Positions 1 to 8,654 of a stretch of 12,386 nucleotides of DNA are shown piece after piece (position 1 is the first letter of the stretch; the number at the start of each line of letters is the position of its first letter). The DNA is from Pleurotus djamor. Taxonomy: Eukaryota > Basidiomycota > Agaricomycetes > Agaricales > Pleurotaceae. The notes under the pieces are model-generated. The model had not been told where the DNA came from. It saw only the letters and a program-made list of their open reading frames with translations, and did not search any database. The position numbers and the translations under genes are program-made. The stretch lies in assembly GCA_029747585.1 (NCBI GenBank), contig JAPEVF010001211.1, positions 1-12,386 on the forward strand, given 5' to 3'.

Positions 1-485
1 CATCCCTTTCGTAGCTGAGTTCCCGGTTGTAAATTCAAGGACGGATATGGCAAACATTCTGTGTATCTACAATATTCGTATACGTATCCATGTGGTGTGT
101 ACAATGGTCGTGAAAACGTCTATCAGGCTCTAGCCATGGACTCAGGATCACGAACTCGATCACGGTCAAAGATACAACCTTGATTACTGCGGGACGGCCG
201 TCCCGCAAACCCATTGGACACGTTACTTATTTGGGATATCTCTGTCATTGAGCACGTGCGTCTAACGGATTGCGCCATCCTCGTGATGCTGTAAAGGGGT
301 CCATTTCTAAACCTTCACCTACTAAAGTAGGTATCAGGCATCATTTTCTCTTGTGCCACCAAAAAGGATGACAGGGCGGCCTACATATCAGTAAGCCAGC
401 CTAATCTTATAGACGCTGCGTGTCCTCGCTAGCAGGTTACTTCGCAGGGGCAGGGAAAGAATTTGAGGTGGCTGTGCCAAGCAAC
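1..485. other. Left-hand stretch without a recognised gene
   Basis: No reading frame in this stretch gave a recognisable protein. One frame on the plus strand is open for about 55 codons (roughly 19-184), but it has no start codon context and no family resemblance that I can see. The stretch holds a 20-bp perfect palindrome (188-207), a CACGTG hexamer (253-258) and a short inverted repeat (ACCTACT at 317-323 facing AGTAGGT at 326-332). Its right end should contain the promoter and 5' leader of the F-box gene that starts at 486. Confidence 0.5.
188..207. repeat. 20-bp perfect palindrome
   Basis: The sequence TGCGGGACGGCCGTCCCGCA equals its own reverse complement over all 20 bases. It is 85% GC-rich at its core in a stretch of ordinary composition. 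It could form a cruciform or be a dimeric protein-binding site. It has no spacer, so it is not a terminator-like hairpin. It lies about 280 bp upstream of the F-box start codon. Its function is unknown. Confidence 0.9.
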
Positions 486-982
486 ATGGTTGACTCTGCA
501 ACCAACCGCGTCGCGCGTATCCCCGAACTTTTATCACGTATTTTCTCCTTCTCTTCCTCCAAAACCAATGGCCAAAACCTTTTGGTCTGCAAGGCTTGGT
601 CCAAGGAAGTACTGGATATAGAATGGAGGGACGTAACTGACGCTCTACCTTTGTTCAAATTGCTGGCTCCCCTCGAGGTGTCGGACGAGACTGGCTTGGT
701 ACGTCTGCTGTTTATACATGATTCGCTCTGTTATCTGATTGGTTCTGGGCTGCTGCTACTAGCTTTGTTTTGCGCGACCTATCGAACCAAGTGACTGGGA
801 ACGTTTTGATCGCTACGCTTGGAGAGTTCGAAGCTTGTGTCTTTGGTTCAACGATCGCGTCAGTATGCCGATTTACCAGGAAGTTGCTGTGAGCCGACAA
901 CGGTTGGAAATTCTACCGAACCTGCGTACGCTCAGCGCACCTTTCAATCCGGCCATCGTGCAGTTGTTTTCTCACCCGACGG
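486..982 (+). pseudogene. F-box protein gene, 5' part only
   Basis: Exons are 486-698 and 763 to about 982. The intron is 699-762 (64 bp, GTACGT to CTACTAG, phase 0). The start is the ATG at 486. Residues about 8-60 form an F-box: IPELLSRIF, then a cysteine in LLVCKAW, then the tryptophan of DIEWRDV. F-box proteins recruit substrates to SCF (Skp1-Cullin) ubiquitin ligases. After the splice the text continues as ARPIEPSDWERFDRYAWRVR and LEILPNLRTLSAPF, the conserved linker into the leucine-rich half seen in many agaricomycete F-box proteins. About 144 residues are recognisable, where the family usually has 400-600. The frame stays open through the ambiguous bases to a TGA at 1213-1215, but that part is antisense to pectate lyase exons and loses family resemblance. 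The gene is therefore 3'-truncated, or cut by an assembly join. Confidence 0.65.
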
Positions 983-990
983 NTCAGANN
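983..990. other. Ambiguous bases at a gene junction
   Basis: Three undetermined bases (983, 989, 990) sit exactly between the last recognisable F-box codons (about 979) and the stop codon of the oppositely oriented pectate lyase gene (994-996). No other ambiguous base occurs in the window. This indicates low-quality reads or a join at this point. Confidence 0.95.
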
Positions 991-993
991 GTA

Positions 994-2374
994 TCATGGA
1001 GTACAACAGTGACAACGTACTGTGCCATCGGGACCAGAACCAGTCTTAGGTGGTTCTGCTCCGCTGTTGTTTCCAGTATACCTGTCACAGATGGAGCTGA
1101 CGCTGTGGACTTGGGTGCTACGGATGGTCGCAGTGCTAGTAAAGGTTGTGATTATGAGGACCTGTTCCAGGGGAAAGACTGCGTGGATGCACTCACTCGC
1201 CGTAGTTGCTGGTGAATACGACGCCAGATTAGCACATGTAATTAGGAACGAGGGCAAGTACGTACGTGTTGATTCCGGCGAGACTCTTTCCGCTGACGGC
1301 CCATACATCGTTGATCTACACAAGCGGTCATAAGTATTACACAGAGTCAGTGACTGAGAGGAACTTGCCTGAACAGTGCGCTTGTATTGGGTCTTGCAGT
1401 TACCACACTGGTCACAATGAGAGGGTTAGCATGGACGGCTAAATACAACAAGATGTGCTTACGCTTCTGTAAAGTTTGCCGAAGTCCTCGACATAGAACT
1501 GCCCGGATGGTCAGGTTAGACAGCCTTCAGTACATGTGTTACGTGTCCTTACAGAGTTAACGATGACCTAAACAAAAGTTAACACAACTGTGTCGCGGCG
1601 AAAGAGAAACATGAACGTACAGTTCCACCACCGTTGTGTTGGATGACCTTGTCGTCAGCGTGCTATGTGACAACGTTGAGAAGCATATCATAACGCGTCA
1701 ACGGCTTCTATTTACCTTGGCCTAAAGATAGTTGGTTCGGTTATTAGCGAAAGCATCAGAAGCCGCGAAAGCAAGCACATACTCCGCCGTAGTTGATTCG
1801 CGAAGTTCCGCTGCTTTGCTTGATGGTGATGGCATCTTCGCAGACATCCTGTGCAGAGTGTCAGACCTCTCTGACAGGTTGACCAAGAAAAAGCATGCAA
1901 ACCTCGAAGTAGACATGATCCAACGTGCAGGAACCTACGTATGCTGCGATGAGCGACGTGACTAGGGTGTTAATGACAACGACATTACCAAGACAATGGA
2001 TACCCTCGGCCTGATCTTTTCCAATGACTACGCGGCTGAGTGTAGCACCCTCCTCAAGGAGGAAGACAGCATCTGAGTCACCACCTTCGTTTTGTTCCTT
2101 GCAAGCACCGGAACCACGATCGTACCGGGTGTAGGCCTGAGGAGGAGTGAAGCTCTGACCAGCGGCGATCCTCATAGGAGCGCTGAGATGGCTGGTGGTA
2201 GGAGGGCTCGGAAAGACGTTGGTGGCGGCGCGCCTTTCGAGCCTGTCATATGGGTTTGGGTTTAGTCTCTGACTTGGAACAACGGAAAGGCCGGATGAAC
2301 GGATTGACTTACGGGTTGGCAGCGACAAGAGCGCCGAAGAAGAGGCAAGCGGGGACGAGAGTCTTGGAAAACAT
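994..2374 (-). CDS. Secreted pectate lyase, polysaccharide lyase family 3
   Basis: There are twelve exons, read 3' to 5' on the plus strand: 2374-2313, 2242-1989, 1934-1903, 1848-1783, 1721-1716, 1662-1621, 1567-1553, 1498-1463, 1407-1369, 1315-1266, 1208-1197 and 1135-994. They sum to 756 nt (251 aa plus stop), with all phases matching. Residues 1-20 (MFSKTLVPACLFFGALVAAN) are a signal peptide, followed by LERR at 22-25, a Kex2-type cleavage site. Family-3 motifs follow: TPPQAYTRYDRGSGAC (53-68), GATLSRVVIGKDQAEGIHC (86-104), VYFEDVCEDAITIK (113-126), ADDKVIQHNGGG (142-153), FYVEDFGKLYRSCGNC (160-175) and GSGPDG near the C-terminus. By spacing against the Bacillus Pel-15 enzyme, E100, E120 and D121 would bind calcium, and K126, K145 and R170 would lie in the active site. 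The enzyme cleaves polygalacturonate in plant cell walls by beta-elimination. Intron 9 has a GC donor. The extreme C-terminus (about the last 8 residues) is uncertain because it abuts the ambiguous bases. Confidence 0.92.
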
Positions 2375-3265
2375 GCTAGAGCAAAGAGTAGTTCAAACTG
2401 TAGACAAGTTGCTGCACTTGGATGGTGTCCTAACGATGAGTACATCGATGCTTTATACTTGGTGAAGTTTTGTTGTCGGGATATTTCTTGGACAATCGTC
2501 CTACCGAGCGGGCCGCCATTGACCTTGCTACCACAAGCATATTTTACAAGGCGATGGTATGGATTGAATGCACTGAAGGATAACTGTCAGGAGCGAACGA
2601 CGATGCGGGGAGTAAGAAGACGCACCTCTACAGCTTTCAGAAACCGATAAAATACCGTGAATGGATGTACTTGATCAACGCATGCTCGAGCGGGCCGTGG
2701 TATGTACTGGCAACTTTACCATACGGCCTCTTGACATTTTCCACGTTTTGTTCAGTCTCATTTTGATTTGCGAACTGTCGGAAAGACTAAAGGTTGTCTG
2801 GCCTTAATATGGAGCGGCCCGGCAAAAAGAAGAGAATACTCGGAGGAAATGCATCATGTATGACTTCCACAATGCAAGCCGAGATTTTGGGTATCCTCGA
2901 ATTTGCTAGGATAGAACTAGCCACACCACAGCGGGCCGCCAGCGTACAATCATGCGAGGAGTATGGAGAGCTGCGGCGAATCTTCGTCGCCTAACAGACT
3001 GTTCATGAGCCTAGGATCGGGTAGATGGCATGTTGTATGGGTAGTGTCAAAGCTAGAAGATGAATTTACCCAGAGCGAACGCGGGGATAGGTAGGTGCGA
3101 TAAAATGAATCGGAGGAAAGCATTCTAGCGTCAAGCATTAATAACCGTGCACGTTTGCTATGAAACTGCACGACTCGCAGTCCTATTCATCTCCAACATA
3201 AGTAGATTCGAAATATCTGGTAAGATGTAGCTACTGAGTGTCGGCTTGAGATATGGTATGCCCAA
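2375..3265. other. Region between the pectate lyase and the EBP-like fragment
   Basis: This stretch holds the upstream region of the pectate lyase gene (minus strand) and the 3' flank of the EBP-like gene. No gene is recognised. Three exact copies of AGCGGGCCG occur at 2507-2515, 2689-2697 and 2930-2938. One plus-strand frame is open from 2440 to 2766 except for a single TAA at 2581-2583. Its translation contains plausible but unrecognised text such as TERAAIDLATTSIFYKAM, so a decayed gene is possible. Small open frames at 2794-2994 (+) and 2950-3171 (-) show no family resemblance. Confidence 0.5.
2451..2457 (-). promoter_or_regulatory. TATA box of the pectate lyase gene
   Basis: TATAAAG reads on the minus strand, 77-83 bp upstream of the pectate lyase ATG (2374). 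That distance suits a fungal TATA box with a short 5' leader. The start codon has A at -3, which supports it as the initiator. Confidence 0.55.
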
Positions 3266-3673
<408 letters not shown>

Positions 3674-3776
3674 CTGGGTCACCAGATACCAGTTGCTTCA
3701 AAGTACATAAACCACCCTCGCCATTGCTGCATTGCTTGAGAACCCCCGCCCGCCGTCGCCGTCACCGGCCTGCAGC

Positions 3777-5699
3777 ATGACCGACCTCACCCCGTCCCCG
3801 CTCTCTCGGCCGGCGTCGGGCTCGGCACCTCACCACGATCGGGAACAGTCATCAGCCCTCGTCCCCCTGGCTATTTTACAAGGCCAGCGAAGGGGTTCAA
3901 TAACGGACCCATCCCTTCATGCTGCCACTTCCTCCAGGACCACCACCACCACCGCAACAACTCCCGCAACACCATCAAAATTGATCTCGTCGTCGTCGTC
4001 CCCAGCGTCCCCGCCCCATTCTTCGCGTCCGTTTGTCTTTGGCGACGCTACCCCCCACGGCGACCAAATCAGAAAACTCCTCCATTCGCCCACAGCTGAG
4101 CCCGCGCGACCAGACGAGGTACACCAACAGGGGTCTCATGCAAGTACGGTTTCGCGGAACCTGCCAAGCCCTACCACCGAAGGTCAGCTCTAGCCTAATC
4201 GTCCAGTATCTTTAATATCTCTCCTGACACGCCCATCGCTTAGACGGCAAACCCATAATCTCAGCTTCACCGGACAGGATGATGGTCGATGACAACAGGC
4301 AACCGCCAGATCCAAATTCAGGGCCTTCACGCGATATCTTGCGAGGACCTCAGCATTTCGACTACAGTATGCGACGCCATTCGATAGCTGTGGGTCAGGA
4401 TATACATGCCCAGGCAGGTGCATCGGGCACGAAACGGAAGATGTCAACCGATCGAGGTGCGTTTCCCCCGGTGGGTGAAGAGATTGATCCTCAGCTGGGT
4501 GGTCCGGGCGTACCAAGTATTATGGACATGGAGACCGATGCACCTCATCCAAAACGCAGAAACTCCGTAAACCCTCTCGCAATGGCCCAGATGAGCTTGA
4601 ACGACCGCCGCAACTCGATCGACACTCGTCCAGGGCCTCCTCAGTGGTGGGCAGATGGAAGACGCGACTCGTCATCTTCATCAAATCTGCCCATGTTGCA
4701 AAATGTTCCTCCGTCTGGCATGGGTGGTGCATATCATCCGGGGTTCCCCGGAGATAACCAGCCTCATGGTCGACCTCCAGCAGGCATCGCTACTTTCTCG
4801 TGGAATGTTAACCACACCCCTCCCGATCATGTCAATACCATGCCCATACCTGGTGAAGGTGAATCAAATATAGGCGGTTCCCCTAGACCTCTGGATCCCA
4901 ACAACCCACCTTCACAACTCGCCATGATGCCCCCTATGAACTATATTCCCGACAGACGAATGTCCGTCCCAAACACACTCACCAATCCTACTCCCACTAC
5001 CACGAGAGTCCTACGCTCACGATCAAGACCGCCATCACGCATGCATAGCTCAGACACTGGATCACCCATTCAACCCGGTGCCGCCTCACCTACCCAAGAA
5101 GCAGAGTCATCCACCGCTGGCCAGCAATCACCCCAACCCGCTTCAGCGACCAAGAAAGAAACCGGCTCTACGCCTTATTCCCGCTCCCCTGAACTCCGAA
5201 TATCCCACAAGCTAGCAGAGAGGAAGAGGCGAAAGGAGATGAAAGAGCTGTTTGATGAGTTGAGAGATCAGTTGCCTGCTGACCGGGGCATGAAGGCTAG
5301 TAAATGGGAGATTCTCAGTAAAGGTATGCATGGCACTCAGATGGGACATCGAGGCAGATCGACTGATCCCTATATATAGCCATCGATTTTGTTTCTCAAC
5401 TCAAGCAGAGCCACCAAGACATGGCACGCGAGATCGAGATGCTAAGGCAGGAGCTGGATGCAGTCCGACAAGGCGGCATACCCTTTCAACCCGGTGGGAC
5501 GCATGTTGTCTATGGTCAGCCTCCGCCACATGGTGTTGCATACCCCCCTCCTCCAGGGACTGTACCCCAGCCTCCCCCGCTCCAGCATCCTCCACAGACA
5601 ATTTCTCGGCCTGGGTCATCCCAAAACGCATTCCCGCCCAATGGTCTACAGCAACCGCAACAAAACGGTCACATAGCCAGACCAGAGGCACCGTCATGA
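3777..5699 (+). CDS. bHLH transcription factor
   Basis: Exons are 3777-4182, 4244-5323 and 5380-5699, giving 601 aa. Introns are 4183-4243 (61 bp) and 5324-5379 (56 bp), both phase 1 and GT-AG. The second splices inside the domain, joining LSK to AIDFV. The start is the first in-frame ATG; an upstream TTG frame is not needed. Residues about 455-506 are a basic helix-loop-helix. The basic region [18 protein letters not shown] carries the H457-E461-R465 triad of factors that bind CACGTG E-boxes. Helix 1 is followed by a loop and [20 protein letters not shown] short coiled coil ([20 protein letters not shown], 507-526) should help dimerisation. The N-terminal 450 residues are low-complexity (Ser, Pro, Thr), with [11 protein letters not shown] and [17 protein letters not shown] as the only conserved-looking motifs. 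The C-terminus is Pro/Gln-rich. The product is a nuclear DNA-binding regulator with unknown targets. Confidence 0.95.
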
Positions 5700-6062
5700 T
5701 GATCAGGCATCCCGTTGAATTTATCTGCTGTCAATCCTCTCGTTTGCTGGTTCATAGGGATGGTTTTCGACTGGCTTTCGGTTGTATCATTTTTTATGTG
5801 ACATTGGACTCTTTTGATGACGAGATGACTCTCCGTATCTTTCGACTCTTCATCTTCATAACCCACTTGCCTTGAATGATTCATGTACGTATGTTGTTTG
5901 AATAGCTGTTAAATGTTTGTATCGCTTTTCTGGTTCCCGTGTCCTGAAGCCAGAGGCCGTAGCCCCTAAGCACTGTGTGACACGTGAGCTGTGCGCCTTT
6001 GTTTCACGCTTTGTGGACGACAACAAGAAACTTGCTTTCATTGTTTTATGGATCCCACTTAA
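5700..6062. other. Intergenic region between bHLH and TFIIF alpha genes
   Basis: This stretch contains the 3' untranslated region of the bHLH gene and the distal promoter of the TFIIF gene. No gene or RNA is recognised. A CACGTG hexamer lies at 5981-5986, 205 bp upstream of the TFIIF start codon. A plus-strand open frame from 5917 runs into the TFIIF exon in another frame and shows no protein-like text. Confidence 0.6.
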
Positions 6063-6184
6063 TTATTTCTCTCTCTTAACATCCCCCTCCTCCTCGTACC
6101 TCCTCAACATTCGACTCCCATCCGTCGTCTCTACGCTTTATATTATTTCGTCTCTTCGTTTCTCGTTTCTACGTCACGCGCTCC
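6063..6184 (+). promoter_or_regulatory. Pyrimidine-rich core promoter of the TFIIF alpha gene
   Basis: About 120 bp directly upstream of the TFIIF alpha ATG is strongly C/T-rich on the coding strand (runs such as CCCCCTCCTCCTCG and CGTCTCTTCGTTTCTCG). It includes a TATA-like TTTATATTATTT near 6138-6149. Such CT tracts just upstream of the start are typical of constitutively expressed filamentous-fungal genes. Confidence 0.5.
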
Positions 6185-6190
6185 TTGGCC

Positions 6191-8347
6191 ATGCCTCCCA
6201 AGGTAGACCAGTCAGTTCTGTTCCACAACCGAAGGAAGAAACCCACCGCGGTCTCGACGCCCCCTTCGACTTCAACGAGCCCGATAAAGCGATCTGCCCA
6301 TCCTCGTCCGAAGCCTGACGCAAATGCTGAAGATGACTCGCTCAAACTGCCAGACGGTCCATACCAGGAATTCCGTCTCATGTCATCCGCGCTGAACGGC
6401 TGGAAATACGACGTGATGAAATTCGACTCGCGCAAACCCGTTGATATCTCGACGTGGCAAGCACCCATCAAGTTGAATAGGAAGGAGCTGAGGAGGGAGG
6501 ATAACACGGCGGAAGCCGTTCCTGAGGCTGTTGGACCCATGTTGGGTCCGGATGGGAAGCCAGTGATTGGTGCGGATGGACGAGTTGTTATGGTTGATGC
6601 TGAAGGACGGCCTATACACCCAACCAACAACTCTGGGCAATCATCGAAAGACACGAAGGGCAAAGGTCCTGCGAATGGCAGGAAGAGGTTTCAGAAGAAG
6701 ACAAAACAAGTGTTTTTGGTACCCGATGAGATTAGGCAGCTGAGGAGAGAGGAACGATACCCTTGGGTTATCGAGGATTCGACGGGGAAGGAGGTTTGGG
6801 TTGGGAAATTGGAAGAGGTTGCACAGGCAGAAACGAGGGCATTCTTCATGCCCGCCGCCAACGATGTCTTCAAGTTCGTCCCCGCTCACCGGTGGTACAA
6901 GTTTCAGAAGAAACCACATTACACCATCTGGTCTGCTGAGGAGGCTGAAGCTATCGCAAGTATTCATCGTATCCCCTGGATCACGCATGCTAATACAGTG
7001 TTGACGCATTTTAGTATAAGAATGTTAAGAAGAACATGGAGCCTCAGGTCTGGTTATCGAAAAACCGGAAAGGCCAAGGTCCATCTTCGGCTACCGCTGC
7101 TGCTTTCAAGGCTGAGGCCGAAGGAAAGCACCTAATCGGTGGTAATTCTCTGGTGCACTCGGCTGGTCAAAGTTTGGGGCCTGGTGGAAGGAAGCTCAAG
7201 ACCGTGGATGCTGGTATGGATCATCTGTTTGGTGACGATGATGAAGAGGGTTCGCAGCGGAGGAGAGAGAAGGAGCTGGGTGAAGAGGGTGACTTGGATG
7301 AGGTCATTTTCGAAGAAGAGTTCGCGGATGACGAGGAGCCCGTAGAGGCTAATGAAGATGACGAAGAGGCTAAAGAACAAGCTGTATGTTGCTCAATGGT
7401 TCACGCTCGTCTTATGTTCATTGGTGTCCCTTTCAGGAACGTCTGAAACGCGAACAAAAGGCCGCGAATAAGACTCAGGAGGGCTACATTGACGCAGACG
7501 AGGAAGAACAAGAAGGTGCATTGAGCAAAGATGGTAAACGGTACAAGAAAATGCTGCGAAACCGCGACGGCAATGATGCCTACGATTCAGAAGAGGAGGA
7601 AAATCCATACGCCAGCTCTGTATGTCTATTTTCAATGTTTGTGTCCCACCTCTTATCTTTGTCTAGGTGGAGGAAGAAGAGGAAGAAGATATGGTGCCGG
7701 TTCCACTCGCTGATCCTGCATTGCAACCAAAACCAGAAGAGCAAGCATCCCAAAACAAGGAGCAGCCGAATAACACCAACGGCGTGAAATCTGAGTCCCG
7801 TCCTACATCCCCGATACCCCCTAACGTTGGACATGGTGGACATTCCGTTGTGGCCAAACGCGCGACTAGTCCCAAAGCAGGGAAACCCAAACAAACCTCA
7901 GGCAGCCGTGCAACCAGTCCTCTCGCCAGTCGTGCTGGAAGTCCTAGTGCCCCTGGATCTGCCAGAGCAAGTAGCCCCAACGCCCCAGGTTACCAAGCGA
8001 CGAACAAACGCAAAGCCGCCGACGATCCTTCAGGTAGCCCTACCTCTCCGACATCCCCAAATCCCAACGGCAACCCGCCAAAGCTTAAGAAACGGAAACC
8101 CCTTCCTGGTGCTGTTGGCGAACTCGATGATAAGATGGTGATTGAGTGGCTTAGAAACACGCCCAATGCAACGACAAGGGACTGTATTTCGTATTTCACA
8201 CCGTATCTCACCGAGGAGGCGAAGAAGGCCAAGTTTACGGCGTTGGTCAAGGAGGTGGCTCAGCTGAAGGGTGGTGTTTTGGTGTTGAGGAATGCATACC
8301 GTACCGGCTCAGCTGCTCCATCTCCTGTGCCCACGCCGGTGGCTTAG
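6191..8347 (+). CDS. tfg1: Transcription initiation factor TFIIF, alpha subunit (RAP74/Tfg1)
   Basis: Exons are 6191-6955, 7015-7383, 7437-7619 and 7667-8347, giving 665 aa. All three introns are phase 0: 6956-7014 (59 bp), 7384-7436 (53 bp) and 7620-7666 (47 bp). Intron 1 has a GC donor (ATC|GCAAGT), a TGCTAATA branch site and TTTTAG. TFIIF escorts RNA polymerase II into the preinitiation complex, and the alpha subunit dimerises with beta through its N-terminal beta-barrel. That region is visible as GPYQEFRLMSSALNGWKYDV, PVDISTWQAPIKLNRKELR and FVPAHRWYKFQKKPHYTIW. The middle (about 310-455) is acidic, with runs of Glu/Asp, followed by a Ser/Pro-rich linker with repeated SP sites. The C-terminal winged helix (about 596-647, MVIEWLRNTPNATTRDCISY to GGVLVLR) is the part that contacts the FCP1 phosphatase in homologues. 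The protein is nuclear, and its length is between S. pombe and S. cerevisiae Tfg1. Confidence 0.97.
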
Positions 8348-8654
8348 TTGTCTTTGTCCTGACACTGCTATTGTATATACTTATCGTCTTGTAGGTGTTG
8401 CCCTTGTACTAATGAGATATGTATACACGAGGCGAACCTGCGTCGTGCGGAAGACACGTCCGCGTCATTTGCATGAATGATTGATCATTTCCGAACTACA
8501 GAGCGTATACAAGTTATACTAAACACGCCTCTACATATGGTCTTAATAAAATAATAAATATATGGTGTATGTAGTGCTTGCAAAAGAAGTCCGTTATGAT
8601 GCTGCGAAAACAAATGTCTGAAGTGCGATGATGAAAAGGAAAACTTCGCCCCTA
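8348..8654. terminator. Convergent 3' region of TFIIF alpha and the membrane protein gene
   Basis: This 307-bp stretch separates two tail-to-tail genes. It contains the only clear AATAAA hexamers near a plus-strand gene end, at 8545-8550 and 8553-8558, inside an A/T-rich patch (8543-8563). These may serve as the polyadenylation signal for TFIIF alpha. No matching AATAAA is present on the minus strand for the converging gene. No gene is seen here. Confidence 0.4.

Noticed and set aside
1022..1333. 103-codon plus-strand open frame after the F-box fragment
   Set aside because: It lies antisense to pectate lyase exons 10-12, has no F-box or repeat motif, and is explained as a shadow.
1861..2245. 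Possible double-psi beta-barrel or RNase-like secreted protein
   Set aside because: I considered these from the cysteine pattern in exon 2. Splicing revealed unambiguous family-3 pectate lyase motifs instead.
1861..2445. 194-codon minus-strand open frame
   Set aside because: It is a composite of lyase intron 1, exon 2, intron 2 and exon 3 read through; its first part is in a different frame from the signal peptide exon. It is replaced by the spliced pectate lyase model.
4190..4516. 108-codon minus-strand open frame
   Set aside because: It lies opposite the bHLH coding exon, with composition explained by that gene and no family resemblance.
6169..6663. 164-codon minus-strand open frame
   Set aside because: It is a shadow of TFIIF alpha exon 1.
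7663..7980. Overlapping minus-strand frames of 104-105 codons
   Set aside because: They lie opposite the Ser/Pro-rich linker of TFIIF alpha, which produces repetitive Gly/Leu/Ala text on the other strand.
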